DNA from: Micromonospora matsumotoense
GTDB lineage: Bacteria > Actinomycetota > Actinomycetes > Mycobacteriales > Micromonosporaceae
DNA length: 64,000 nt
NCBI RefSeq assembly: GCF_900091525.1
Contig: NZ_FMCU01000007.1
Span: 186,001-250,000, forward strand
Direction of reading: 5' to 3'
Positions 32,547 through 41,608 of this stretch are shown piece by piece (position 1 is the first letter of the stretch; the number at the start of each line of letters is the position of its first letter). The notes under the pieces are model-generated. The model made no database searches and was not told the DNA's origin. It saw only the letters and a list, made by a program, of their open reading frames with translations. Made by a program: the position numbers and the translations under genes.

Positions 32547-34007
32547 GTGGGGAACCGAGTGGGTCAACTGTGCCTGATCGTCGGGGCGTTCGCCGTCGCG
32601 GTGGCCACCACCGTCGCCAGCGTCAACGTCCCGCTGGTCGCGGTCGGGGCGGTGGCGTTGCTGCTGCTCGCGCTGTTCGCGCTCGCGCAGCAGATGGACG
32701 GCTGGCGGTGGCTGCTGGGCCTGACCGTGGCGCTCCTGGTCTGCGCCTCGTCCAAGCTGCCGGCCCTGGTGGAGGCCAGCTTCTATCCCCGGTACGCGGC
32801 GGTCGCCGCCCTGATCGTCTGGGCGCTGGGCAGGCCGGGTCGCACGGTGGCCCGGTTCGACCCGTGGACCCGCCTGCTCATCGGCGCGCTCTGGGCGATG
32901 GCGGGTCTCGCCACGCTGAGTTTCACCTGGTCGGTGGTGCCGCTGGAGACCCTCCAACGCGGCGTCGCGCTGCTCCTGCTGGCCGCGTTGGTGCACGTCC
33001 TGATCCGCTTCCGGTGGTCGGACCGGACGGTCATGCTGGCCGACCTGCGCGTGGTCTATCTGGTGCTCAGCGGCTCCGCCCTGATCAGCCTCGGCTTCGG
33101 GCTCACCGACGGCACGCTCCTCGCCGCGCTGTCGCAGACCGACCGGTTCGAGGGCCTTTACAACAACCCCAACATGCTCAGCATCGTCTGCGCCCTGACC
33201 ATCCCGCTGGGCTGGGCGGTCTACCAGCAGTCACGGCGGCGGCGGGAACTGCTGGGCATGGTGCCGGCCGTCGCCTGCCTGCTGCTCTCCCAGTCCCGCA
33301 CCGGGCTGATCGCCGTGCTCGTCGGCGCCCTCTGGGTCGTGCTGCGGCACGGGCTGGGCCGGGTGGTCCGCCTCGCCGCCGGGCTGGCCGCGGGGCTCCT
33401 GGTGGCCTACCTGTTCAACCTGCTGCCGATCATCTTCGCCGGCCCCTGGATGCGGCAGCTCGTACTGCGCTTCACCGACCCCACCGACGGCGACCTGTCC
33501 AACGGCCGCACCGAGATGTGGCAGGCGACGGTCGACCTGTGGTGGCAGAACCGCCCCGCCCTCGGCTTCGGGTACGCGTCCCGCAACCACCTGTTCGCCC
33601 TCGCCAGTCTCGACGAGTCCTTCGGGGCCGGGGTGAGCGTGGTGCACAACAGCTATCTGCAACTGCTGCTGGAGTTGGGGCTCGCCGCCGTGGCACCGCT
33701 GGCGCTGCTGCTGCTGGCCGTCGGGCGGGTCGCGCTGCGGGCACCGGTGCGCCGGGCCGACTCGGGTCTGGTCTGGCTCGTCGTCACCGGTCTGCTGATC
33801 CAGGTCACCGAGTCGGCCATCTTCGGCACCGGACAGACCTACCCGTACGTCTTCTGGCTCGTGACCGCCGGTGTGCTGTTGCACCTGCCCGGCATCCCGG
33901 CCGACGCCGACGACGGCGTCGAGCCGTCCCCCGCGCCGGCACACCCGCACCAGGTCCACCCCCCGGTGGACGCCGCGCCGCGCCGGCCGGTGCCGGTGCT
34001 GCGCTGA
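32547..34007 (+). CDS. O-antigen ligase/Wzy-type polymerase membrane protein
   Basis: 486 residues from GTG 32547 with AAAGGA 6 bases upstream. About 11-12 hydrophobic helices are visible and one large external loop. FEGLYNNPNMLSI, SQSRTGLIA, and NGRTEMWQATVDLW followed by LGFGYAS and VHNSYLQLLLELG are the conserved signature of the O-antigen ligase/polymerase (Wzy_C) family. It probably polymerises lipid-linked EPS repeat units outside the membrane. The C-terminus is a Pro-rich tail. Confidence 0.88.
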   Translation: MGNRVGQLCLIVGAFAVAVATTVASVNVPLVAVGAVALLLLALFALAQQMDGWRWLLGLTVALLVCASSKLPALVEASFYPRYAAVAALIVWALGRPGRTVARFDPWTRLLIGALWAMAGLATLSFTWSVVPLETLQRGVALLLLAALVHVLIRFRWSDRTVMLADLRVVYLVLSGSALISLGFGLTDGTLLAALSQTDRFEGLYNNPNMLSIVCALTIPLGWAVYQQSRRRRELLGMVPAVACLLLSQSRTGLIAVLVGALWVVLRHGLGRVVRLAAGLAAGLLVAYLFNLLPIIFAGPWMRQLVLRFTDPTDGDLSNGRTEMWQATVDLWWQNRPALGFGYASRNHLFALASLDESFGAGVSVVHNSYLQLLLELGLAAVAPLALLLLAVGRVALRAPVRRADSGLVWLVVTGLLIQVTESAIFGTGQTYPYVFWLVTAGVLLHLPGIPADADDGVEPSPAPAHPHQVHPPVDAAPRRPVPVLR

Positions 34008-34015
34008 GGTCACGC

Positions 34016-34170
34016 ACCCGTGCTGGGCGGAGAGACCGCACCACGTGCTGGCCTGGGACCGCACCAGTGCTGCCCTGAGACCGCCCCCCGGTGCTGGGCT
34101 GATCGCCCGCAGTGCTGGGCTGATCGCCCCACCGTGCCGGGCTGAGATCACACTTCGGTGCCGGGCCGGA
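34016..34170. repeat. degenerate GTGCTGGGCTGA-type repeats
   Basis: Between the polymerase stop and the palindromic terminator, a motif close to GTGCTGGGCTGA followed by a short GC spacer recurs at least five times (at about 34020, 34043, 34100, 34121 and 34136). No frame is open through it. Confidence 0.5.
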
Positions 34171-34180
34171 GACCGCACGA

Positions 34181-34210
34181 CGGTGGGCGTCCCGATCGGG
34201 ACGCCCACCG
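34181..34210. terminator. perfect 30-bp palindrome, bidirectional terminator
   Basis: The 30 bases 34181-34210 equal their own reverse complement (arms CGGTGGGCGTCCCGA). It sits between converging genes (32547 plus, 34229 minus), 18 bases from the stop of the latter, as expected of a shared terminator. Confidence 0.8.
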
Positions 34211-34228
34211 CTTGTCATACCGTCCGGC

Positions 34229-35482
34229 TCAGCCCCGGTCGTCGGCCGCCACGAAGGTGCTGACCCGGTCCCGCCAGGCCCGGTGGTCGAACGACTCGCG
34301 GGCCCTCGACCGGGCGGCCCGGCTCATCGCCGTCCACTCCTCGTCGGACAGCCGCAGCGCCCGTTCGATCGCCCACCGCACATCGTCCGGGCCGTTGCCG
34401 TCGAGCACCAACCCCTCGACGCCGTCGTGCACGTAGGCGGCCAGGTCGCTGGTGTGGTTGAGCAGCACGGGGCAGCCGGCGGCGAGGCTCTCCGGCACCT
34501 TGGACGGGAAGCCGTTGGCCGCGTAGCCGCCGGTGGGGCGGACCAGCATCGAGAAGTGCGACTCCGCGAGCAGCGCCAGCACGGTGGCGCGGGGGACCCG
34601 GCCGAGAAACCGCACGTCGGCGCAGAGGCCGTCGAGCACCGAGACGTCCAGATCCGAGTGGGCGGCGGCGTCCTCGCGGGTGACCCCGGCGATGGTGAGG
34701 CTGACCCGCCGCTGCTGCTCCGGGCCGAGCCGGCTGATCCCGCGGACGATCACGTCCAGCATGTCCTTGCGGCCGGGGGTGCCGGCATAGAGCAGGCGCA
34801 GGCCGGTGGAGAGGGCGGGCGGCTGCCCGGCCCGGAAGTCGTCGCAGTCCACCTGTGGCGGCACCACCAGCACCTCCAGCCCGTGTGCCGTGAGATAGCC
34901 GGCCAGCGTGGTGGAGACCGCCGTGGCGCGACCGACGAGCCGGGTGGTCAGGAACGTCGACCAACGGTGCCGGACGAGGTACGGGGTGAGCCAGCCGTGC
35001 CGGAACTGCCGCCGGTCGTGCCGCTCGCTGGCGTCCACCACCACCGGGCAGCGCAGCGCCAGGCGCAGGACCGTCCAGTTGCCGAGGGTCATCAGCGCCA
35101 TCGGCAGCAGCACCACGCTCACGTCGCCCCGGCGTACCCCCTGCCGGCGGGTGGCCCGCAGCACCCGGACCGGGCGGGCCAGCCGGGCCGGCAGCCGGGT
35201 GAGCCGGTGCAGACCACGTACCCGCAGGGTGACCAGGTCGACGCCGGCCGCGCCGGGCGGCCGGGCCGGGAAGGCGACCTCGCAGGGCCAGTCGTTGACG
35301 ACCAGGGTGCGGCTGCCCTCGGGGGCGGCGGACCGGGCGAGTTGCAGCAGACGGTTGGAGGTGGCGTCCCCGTGCGGGAAGGCGTACGCGCCGACGAGCA
35401 GCGGACGGGGACGGTCGGTCCGCCCGGTCGATGCCCCGTCCGGCCATGGCTCCCGGCCGACGACCATGGTCTGATCGGTCAT
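34229..35482 (-). CDS. glycosyltransferase family 4
   Basis: 417 residues from ATG 35482 (GGGAGAG upstream; ATGA overlap with the preceding gene). LLVGAYAFPHGDATSNRLLQLAR at the N-terminus and the C-terminal GT-B half with LLYAGTPGRKDML, VRFLGRVPRATVLALL and GFPSKVPESLAAGCPVL (E-x7-E type donor loop) identify a GT4-like enzyme. The remaining upstream frame up to 36367 is non-coding on this frame. It adds one sugar to the EPS repeat; donor unknown. Confidence 0.83.
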   Translation of the reverse strand: MTDQTMVVGREPWPDGASTGRTDRPRPLLVGAYAFPHGDATSNRLLQLARSAAPEGSRTLVVNDWPCEVAFPARPPGAAGVDLVTLRVRGLHRLTRLPARLARPVRVLRATRRQGVRRGDVSVVLLPMALMTLGNWTVLRLALRCPVVVDASERHDRRQFRHGWLTPYLVRHRWSTFLTTRLVGRATAVSTTLAGYLTAHGLEVLVVPPQVDCDDFRAGQPPALSTGLRLLYAGTPGRKDMLDVIVRGISRLGPEQQRRVSLTIAGVTREDAAAHSDLDVSVLDGLCADVRFLGRVPRATVLALLAESHFSMLVRPTGGYAANGFPSKVPESLAAGCPVLLNHTSDLAAYVHDGVEGLVLDGNGPDDVRWAIERALRLSDEEWTAMSRAARSRARESFDHRAWRDRVSTFVAADDRG

Positions 35483-36678
35483 CTCTCCCACCGTCCCGAG
35501 CCGACCGGTGGTCGGCTGCTCTCTCGTGGCGCCAGGTCCCGCCCCGGGCGGGCCGATGCCCACCGTCGGTAGATCTCCAGGTGGATGGCGGCGGCCCGGT
35601 CGATGGCGAAGACGCTGTGGACGAACCGGTCCGCGGCCACCGCAGGGGCGGTCGACGCGGTGAACGCCGCCGCCCGGTCCACCGCCCGCGCCCACACCTG
35701 CGCCGGGGCGTCGATGCCGACGATGGTCACCCCGGGCAGCCGCTCGCCGATGAAGCGCACCCCCGGCAGGTCGGCGGCCACCGTGCCGACGCCCAACGCG
35801 ACGGGTTCCAGCACTCCCCCGGGCAGCCCTTCCAGGCACGAGGGGTGGACGACGACATCGGCCTGCCGCAACAGCCCGCCCACGTCCTCGCGCGGGCCCA
35901 GCAGGTGCACCCGGTCGCCGAGCCCGGCGGCAGCCGCCGCCGCCCGGACGCGGTCGTCGTCGGCCGGGTCGCCCGGCCCGACGAGCACGGCGTGCGCGGA
36001 CACGCCCCGGTCCCGCAGTGCCGCCAGGATCGGCGGCAGCAGCCAGCGGCGCTTCTCGGGCGAGGCCCGGCCCACGGTCACGCAGATCAGGTCCCCCGGT
36101 CCCGCGCCGATCAGGGTCCGGAGGTCGTCGGGGCTGGGCCGACGCAGCCGGTCGAGGTCGAGTCCGTTGAGCACCACCTGGCAGCGGGGGTCGTCGCGCC
36201 AGCACGGGTGGTAGCCGAACGTCAGCGAGCTGGGCGAGACGCCGAGGATGTCGGTGGCGGAGATCCGCAGCAGCCGGCCACAGACCCACCGGTAGATCCG
36301 GCGGCGCAGGGTGCGGTGCTGGTTGTCGTCCCCCCGGAAGTGCGCGACCCGGCCGGGTACGCCGCACAGTGCGCCGAGCGCGAGCGGCACGCCGGAGAAG
36401 TTGGCACAGTCGGCGTGCACCACGTCCGGGCGCAGCTGCCCGAGCAGGCGTAGGAAGCGGGCGGGGAAGCGCGGGTCGAGCGGCATCGCCGTGACGGTGC
36501 CGCCGTACCGGGTGACCATGTCGGCCAGCGGCCCCGGCCCGACCGCGTCGCTGAGGGTGACCAGGTGCAGCTCGGTGCCGGCGGCCGCGAGCCGGGGCAG
36601 CAGTTCGGCGGTGCGCATCTCGGTGCCGCCGAAGTTCAGCTCGCCGACGACCCGCAGCACCCGGACCCGGCCGGTCAC
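35479..36678 (-). CDS. glycosyltransferase family 4
   Basis: 399 residues from GTG 36678, which overlaps the flippase stop by 4 bases (GTGA); GTG 36690 is the longer alternative. VVGELNFGGTEMRTAELL is the classic acceptor-side loop of WecA-linked GT4 enzymes, and VVLNGLDLDRLRRP, GRASPEKRRWLL and SCLEGLPGGVLEPVALG give the donor-binding site with the E-G-L-P-G-x3-E pattern. Fourth gene of the minus-strand operon starting at 39259, translationally coupled both sides except upstream of the flippase. Confidence 0.88.
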   Translation of the reverse strand: MTGRVRVLRVVGELNFGGTEMRTAELLPRLAAAGTELHLVTLSDAVGPGPLADMVTRYGGTVTAMPLDPRFPARFLRLLGQLRPDVVHADCANFSGVPLALGALCGVPGRVAHFRGDDNQHRTLRRRIYRWVCGRLLRISATDILGVSPSSLTFGYHPCWRDDPRCQVVLNGLDLDRLRRPSPDDLRTLIGAGPGDLICVTVGRASPEKRRWLLPPILAALRDRGVSAHAVLVGPGDPADDDRVRAAAAAAGLGDRVHLLGPREDVGGLLRQADVVVHPSCLEGLPGGVLEPVALGVGTVAADLPGVRFIGERLPGVTIVGIDAPAQVWARAVDRAAAFTASTAPAVAADRFVHSVFAIDRAAAIHLEIYRRWASARPGRDLAPRESSRPPVGSGRWER

Positions 36679-38306
36679 GACGGCCCGCACCGGGCGAGGG
36701 CCCGCCGGTATCCCACCAGCGCCGCCGGCACCACGGTGAGCAGGTACGCGACGCAGGCCGCCCCGGGCAGGCCGGCCAGGCCGAACTGTCGCAGCCCCCA
36801 GACCTTGAGCACGGTCGCCAGCACCAGGAACGACGCCCAGCCGACGAACTGCGGCCGGAGCAGACCGATGCTGTTCTGCACCATGAGCAACGGGGAGGTG
36901 ACCGCCACCAGCAGGGACCAGCCCGCCAGCCCGACGAGGACCGGGAGCCGGATGGTCGACCGGTCGACGGTGCCGACCCAGAGTTCGATCAGCCGGTGGC
37001 CGTAGCCGACCAGCAGCAGCCCGACCGCTCCCACGATCACGCCGTAGAGCGCCACCATGCGCCGGGTGTTGCGGCGTACCCAGGCCACCTCACCCTGCGC
37101 CAGGGCGGCGCCGTTGACCGGCCAGACCGTCATGCCCACCAGTCCGACGAAGATCCACAGAACCCCGAACAGCTTTCCCACGACCGCGTAGTGCGCCGCC
37201 ACCGTCAGTCCCAGGACGTTCGCGACCAGTGGGTTGTCCACGTTCAGCGCGATCGACGACATCATGGTGAGCGCGAAGAACTGCAGGCCCAGCCGGAGCA
37301 GGCCGACGACGGTCTCCCGGTGCACGAGTCGCGGCGTCGGCCGGTCGGCGGGCCCGGCGGACCAGAAGTAGGTCACCGTGTTGAGCAGGTTGGTCACCGG
37401 CACGGCCAGCACCGCGCCGCCGACGACCACCAACGGTCCCCAGTCGGCGGCGATGGCGACCAGCACGACGGCCATGGCAGCCAGCGCACCGGCCGACTGC
37501 CACACGCTGCTCTGCACCATCTGACCGCGGGCGTACTGGATGCGCTGGATCAGCGAGAGCGGGATGTTGACCGCGAAGGCGCCGAAGCAGATCAGGACCA
37601 GGGTGCCGGTCTGCGCGGCGACGGTCGGGTCGCGGACGGCGAACAGCTCCACCCAGGGCACCACCGGGGTGACCACCACGAGTGCCGCCAGCAGCAGCAC
37701 CGCGACCACGCCGAGGGTGGCGAAGGCCCCGGAGATCTCCCGGGCCTGTTGGCGGGGGTCGTCGGCCAGCTGACCGAGCCGGGTGAGCAGCCCGTTGCCC
37801 AGCCCCAGATCGGCGAACCAGGCCATCCCGGTGAGCGCGGTGATCGCCATCCACAGGCCGTACCGCTGGTCGCCGAGATACCGGAAACAGGCGGGCGTGA
37901 TGACCAGCGGCGCGGCCAGGCCGATCCCCTTGGCCACCATCGCGGTGGCGATGCCGACCGTGACCGTGCGGTCCCGACTGGGCCCCGACGGCGGGCCGGA
38001 CGTCGATGCCGCATCGGACGTCGGGACCAGGGAGGCGACCGTCGTGTCGACCGGCTGCGCGGCAACGACCGTCGCCCCGGTGGCAACCGTCGCCCCGGCA
38101 GCTGTGAGCCCGGCAGGGATCGACCCGGCAACCGGCGGCCCGGCGCCGACCGGCCCGGCAGCAGGCGGCCCGGCAGCGACCGGCCCGGCAGTAGGGAGCC
38201 TGGCAGCGACCGGCCCGGCAGTAGGGAGCCTGGCAGCGACCGGCCCGGCAGTAGGGAGCCTGGCAGCGACCGCCTCAGCGGCGGCCCGGCCCACGGCCCG
38301 GATCAC
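36675..38306 (-). CDS. Wzx-like polysaccharide flippase with repetitive N-terminal extension
   Basis: 543 residues from GTG 38306 (GTGA overlap with the epimerase stop; ATG 38348 is a longer alternative). About 12-14 membrane helices match the MATE/MOP polysaccharide-export family (e.g. GIGLAAPLVITPACFRYLG and LWMAITALTGMAWFADLG). It would move lipid-linked repeat units across the membrane. The first 110 residues are not hydrophobic and include ten-residue repeats VAARLPTAGP made by an exact 30-bp DNA repeat. Confidence 0.86.
   Translation of the reverse strand: MIRAVGRAAAEAVAARLPTAGPVAARLPTAGPVAARLPTAGPVAAGPPAAGPVGAGPPVAGSIPAGLTAAGATVATGATVVAAQPVDTTVASLVPTSDAASTSGPPSGPSRDRTVTVGIATAMVAKGIGLAAPLVITPACFRYLGDQRYGLWMAITALTGMAWFADLGLGNGLLTRLGQLADDPRQQAREISGAFATLGVVAVLLLAALVVVTPVVPWVELFAVRDPTVAAQTGTLVLICFGAFAVNIPLSLIQRIQYARGQMVQSSVWQSAGALAAMAVVLVAIAADWGPLVVVGGAVLAVPVTNLLNTVTYFWSAGPADRPTPRLVHRETVVGLLRLGLQFFALTMMSSIALNVDNPLVANVLGLTVAAHYAVVGKLFGVLWIFVGLVGMTVWPVNGAALAQGEVAWVRRNTRRMVALYGVIVGAVGLLLVGYGHRLIELWVGTVDRSTIRLPVLVGLAGWSLLVAVTSPLLMVQNSIGLLRPQFVGWASFLVLATVLKVWGLRQFGLAGLPGAACVAYLLTVVPAALVGYRRALARCGPS
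38131..38272 (-). repeat. 30-bp coding tandem repeat in flippase N-terminus
   Basis: Exact 30-base units occupy 38191-38220 and 38221-38250 with a third, partial exact copy from 38251; two more diverged units precede them from 38131. Each encodes ten residues ending LPTAGP-like. The recent perfect copies point to slippage or unequal crossing over. Confidence 0.85.
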
Positions 38307-39259
38307 CGGAGTGGGGCAGGGACGACGCCCAGCCGCTCGGCCATCCACTCGCCCGTCGCCCGCAGCCCCTGCACCCGGTCGACGGGGGTGACGTCCGGGA
38401 ACAGGTGCCGCAGGGTGGTGTTGTCCGCCAACGAGTGTGGGACGTCACCGGTACGGGGCGGCGCGTGCTCCCGGTCGATCGGCCGCCCGAACAGCTCCTC
38501 CAACTCGTCGAGCACCTGGAGCAGGCTGACCCGCGCCCCGAAGGCGAGGTTGACCGGATGCGGGTGGTGCACCCGGCGGCGGAGCGCGTCGAGGATGACG
38601 TCGCAGACCGTGCCGACATAGGTGAAGTCGCGGGACTGGGTGCCGTCGCCGTGCACCACCACCGGCTCGCCGCGCAGGGCGGCGTGGGTGAACCGGGGGA
38701 TGACGGCCGCGTACGCGTGGTCGTGCCGCTGCCCGGGGCCGAAGACGTTGAAGAACCGGAAGGCCAGCGTGGGCAGCCCGAACGACGCCTGGTGCGCCAG
38801 GGCGTACGCCTCGGTGGCGAGCTTGCTGGCCGCGTAGGGGCTCATCGGACGGGTCCAGGTCAGCTCCACCTTGGGCAGCGCCGGGTTCATGCCGTACACC
38901 GACGAGGAGGAGGCGACGAGCACGTGCCCGACGTCATGCCGTCGGGCCGCCTCCAGCACCATCAACGTGCCGGTGGCGTTCGCGTGGTGGGAGGCCAGCG
39001 GGTCGCGCAGCGAGCGGGGCACGCTGGGCAGGGCGGCCAGATGGACCACCGCCTCCCGGCCCGCCATCGCCGTGTCCAGGGCGGCCGGGTCCAGGATCGA
39101 CCCCTCGACGAGATCGACGTCCAGCCCGTCGAGGTTGCCCCGCAGCCCGACCGAGAGGTCGTCCAGGACGCTGACCTCCTTGACGGCCGGCTCGCACAGG
39201 GCGGCGCGGGCCAGGTTGGCGCCGATGAAACCGGCCCCCCCAGTGATCAGAATGCGCAT
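38303..39259 (-). CDS. NAD-dependent NDP-sugar 4-epimerase (GalE/WbpP-like SDR)
   Basis: 318 residues from ATG 39259 (GGGGG upstream). NAD motif GGAGFIGANLA; HLAALPSVPRS; SSSSVYG followed by PYAASKLATEAYAL (Tyr-x-x-x-Lys); FRFFNVFGPGQ. The PS/SSVYG and FGPGQ patterns are closest to UDP-GlcNAc/UDP-Glc 4-epimerases. It probably supplies a UDP-hexose or UDP-HexNAc epimer for the EPS. First gene of a coupled operon epimerase-flippase-GT-GT. Confidence 0.9.
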   Translation of the reverse strand: MRILITGGAGFIGANLARAALCEPAVKEVSVLDDLSVGLRGNLDGLDVDLVEGSILDPAALDTAMAGREAVVHLAALPSVPRSLRDPLASHHANATGTLMVLEAARRHDVGHVLVASSSSVYGMNPALPKVELTWTRPMSPYAASKLATEAYALAHQASFGLPTLAFRFFNVFGPGQRHDHAYAAVIPRFTHAALRGEPVVVHGDGTQSRDFTYVGTVCDVILDALRRRVHHPHPVNLAFGARVSLLQVLDELEELFGRPIDREHAPPRTGDVPHSLADNTTLRHLFPDVTPVDRVQGLRATGEWMAERLGVVPAPLR

Positions 39260-39497
39260 GAACAACCCCCCGAATACGCACGTCACCTGTTCATCGAGCA
39301 GGTGTGCAGCACATTACGGCAGAATCGGGCACCTCATCCTATTAAGGACAAAGTTCGCAGTTGTCCATCGCCGCTGCCCGGCCAGGGTCCACCGAACGGC
39401 CGTCGGCGCTGTCCGGGAGCCGACCGACAACCGCCGCCAGCGGCACAAACGCGCACAGTGACAGCATCGTCGCAGGTCAACACCGGAGGTGTGGAGG
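39260..39497. promoter_or_regulatory. divergent promoter region of EPS locus
   Basis: A 238-base, relatively AT-rich stretch between divergent genes at 39259 (minus) and 39498 (plus). An interrupted dyad CACCTG-N9-CAGGTG lies near 39282-39302, close to the minus-strand start. GGAGGT at 39485-39490 is the ribosome-binding site of the plus gene. No -35/-10 pair is clear. Confidence 0.4.
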
Positions 39498-41528
39498 ATG
39501 GCTGAGCTGATCGTCTACCGGTCCAACGCCCTGATGTCCGTCCGATCGCGGATCGACGCCACCCGGGACGTGGTCATGCCCGTCAACCTGGCGTACGCGG
39601 AGAGCATGGTCGGCCTGTGGCACTCCGGCCTGCCCCAGGTGAGCCTCGTGCCCTCGACCGCGACCGACGCCCAGGTGTGGCCGGTCATGTCCGCCGTCGG
39701 CACCAGTATCCACGACACCTCGGACGACAACTGCCCGATCAACACCGGCTGGTCGTACGTCGGCGGCAACCACGGCTACAACGTCGGCAACCAGATCGTC
39801 GTGACCAACCACGGCAAGACGACCACCGACGTGGGTTCGCAGTGGAGCGACGGCAGCCGCATCTTCACCCTGCTCGCCATCACCAGCACCAGCAGCCTGC
39901 TGTTCGGTAACCCGTACACGATCGTGGACGGCATCGCCCAGGGCGCCCGGGTCAGGCCGACCGCGCCGCTCACCCACGTCTCGGGGGCGACCAACCGGAC
40001 CACCGTGCCGATCACCGGCCTCACCCCGGACGTGCAGATCCGCCCGGCCACCCACTCCCACACGGCGGCCGTCGAACTCGACGGCCGGCCGGTGCCCGCC
40101 GGCCGGTCGACCGGCCAGGAGCTGGTGATCCGGGAGTCCTACGTCATCCCCACCTACCAGGGGATGATCGACACGGCCCGAGCGCGGATCGGCACCCCGA
40201 TCGCCACGATCATGCCGCAACTCCCGTCCCTGTGCCGGATCTCGAACGAATACCGCTGGTCGCCCGGTGGCAGCCTGATCGTCGCGCAGACGGTCACCGC
40301 CCTGAGCCGGTTCACCCTCAACGCGGGGGTCACCCAGTGCGGGCCGTTGACCCCGGTGGCCGGCGGCACCCGTCGGCAGTTCATGCCGAACGTGGGGGTG
40401 GCCGGCGGCCTGAACTGGTCCGTCTGGGCGAACATCGACACCCTGACGGCGCTCACCGACTTCACCCCGGCGACGCTGCGGAACCGGCTGATGCCGGCGA
40501 GCAGCATGACCCAGTGGGTGGTCAGCGGCGGGGGCGTCCCACAGTGGGGCATCGCCGTCGGGCTGCTGCCGGTCGCGGACGGGACGCCCGAGATCCGGGT
40601 CCGTTACACCACGGCCAAGGGCTGGTTCATCAGCTCCAGCCTCAAGAAGAACTACCCGCAACTGGTCTGGGGCCGCACCCTGGCCGCCGGTGAGTCGGTG
40701 ACCGGCACCGCCTACCGCCGCTATCTGACGCCGCCGTCGACCGCCACCGAGATCGTGGTGTCCGCCGACGGCCAGGACTTCGTGGTGATCGAACGGGTCG
40801 GCACCGTGGCGCAGGCCGAGATGGCGGCGCCGCAGCTGTTCCACCGGCTGCTGGTCCCGGTCGGCCCGACGAACCTCGACGTGCCGGACCGGGTCACCGT
40901 CGACGGCATCCCGTACCACGTGCCGGTCTCCCCCGGGTACGGGACGTGGCGCGCGGAACCCGACCAGGTCGCATCGGGACCGCTACCGGGGGCGACCGGA
41001 CCCCGGGGCAGTTACTTCCTCGTCCGGTCCGGCCCGACGCTGAGCCGCACCTGCACCGGCACCTACCAGCGGCTCCTGCTGCACCCGGTCTTCCTGGCCG
41101 CACCGACCCCGGTCGACCGGGCGTGTGTGGAGGTCACCGTGGCCGGCACCGGCGTGCTGCGGCACGGCGTGTACGCCCACGATCCGGCCACCGGTCGTCC
41201 CGCCGTCCTCGGCCCGATCGCCGACTTCGGCACCGTCGCCGTCACCTCGGTCGGGGTGCGGGAGTCCGTGCTGGTCGCTCCCGTGGTGCTGCCCGCCGGT
41301 TGGCACTGGTACGCGCACGTCTGGCAGGCCAGCGGCACCACGCCGCCCGCCGTACGGGTCAGTGGCGTCGGCGCCACCACCACGCTGAACCTCGGTGCCG
41401 GCGCGGCGGCGATGACCGGGGACCGGTTCGGCTACGAGGTGACCGGGGTGACCGGGGCGCTGGGCGCGATCACGATCACCGGAGTCCACCAGTTCCCGCC
41501 GCCGCAGGTGGCGTACCGGCGGGCCTGA
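39498..41528 (+). CDS. large protein of unknown function with phage-tail-like C-terminal module
   Basis: 676 residues from ATG 39498 (GGAGGT 7 bases upstream). No signal peptide or membrane helix is seen. The N-terminal half (GTSIHDTSDDNCPINTGW, YVGGNHGYNVG) has no assigned family. The final 170 residues are beta-rich: SYFLVRSGPTLSRTCTGTYQ, VEVTVAGTGVLRHGVYAHD, GRPAVLGPIADFGTVAV, LPAGWHWYAHVWQA. This pattern is typical of C-terminal modules in actinophage tail-fibre/minor-tail proteins. As a lone divergent gene inside an EPS locus, it might bind or process the polymer. Function is otherwise unknown. Confidence 0.7.
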   Translation: MAELIVYRSNALMSVRSRIDATRDVVMPVNLAYAESMVGLWHSGLPQVSLVPSTATDAQVWPVMSAVGTSIHDTSDDNCPINTGWSYVGGNHGYNVGNQIVVTNHGKTTTDVGSQWSDGSRIFTLLAITSTSSLLFGNPYTIVDGIAQGARVRPTAPLTHVSGATNRTTVPITGLTPDVQIRPATHSHTAAVELDGRPVPAGRSTGQELVIRESYVIPTYQGMIDTARARIGTPIATIMPQLPSLCRISNEYRWSPGGSLIVAQTVTALSRFTLNAGVTQCGPLTPVAGGTRRQFMPNVGVAGGLNWSVWANIDTLTALTDFTPATLRNRLMPASSMTQWVVSGGGVPQWGIAVGLLPVADGTPEIRVRYTTAKGWFISSSLKKNYPQLVWGRTLAAGESVTGTAYRRYLTPPSTATEIVVSADGQDFVVIERVGTVAQAEMAAPQLFHRLLVPVGPTNLDVPDRVTVDGIPYHVPVSPGYGTWRAEPDQVASGPLPGATGPRGSYFLVRSGPTLSRTCTGTYQRLLLHPVFLAAPTPVDRACVEVTVAGTGVLRHGVYAHDPATGRPAVLGPIADFGTVAVTSVGVRESVLVAPVVLPAGWHWYAHVWQASGTTPPAVRVSGVGATTTLNLGAGAAAMTGDRFGYEVTGVTGALGAITITGVHQFPPPQVAYRRA

Positions 41529-41562
41529 CCCGGTGGCCCCGGCGGGCCTGACCCGGTGGCCC
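41517..41562. repeat. 23-bp exact tandem duplication spanning a stop codon
   Basis: Bases 41517-41539 and 41540-41562 are identical, and the first copy contains the TGA stop of the 39498 gene. The region between the converging genes thus carries a duplicated gene terminus. Confidence 0.75.
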
Positions 41563-41608
41563 GTGCCCCGGCGGGACCGCACCGGCGGACGTCGTGTCCC
41601 GGCGGACG

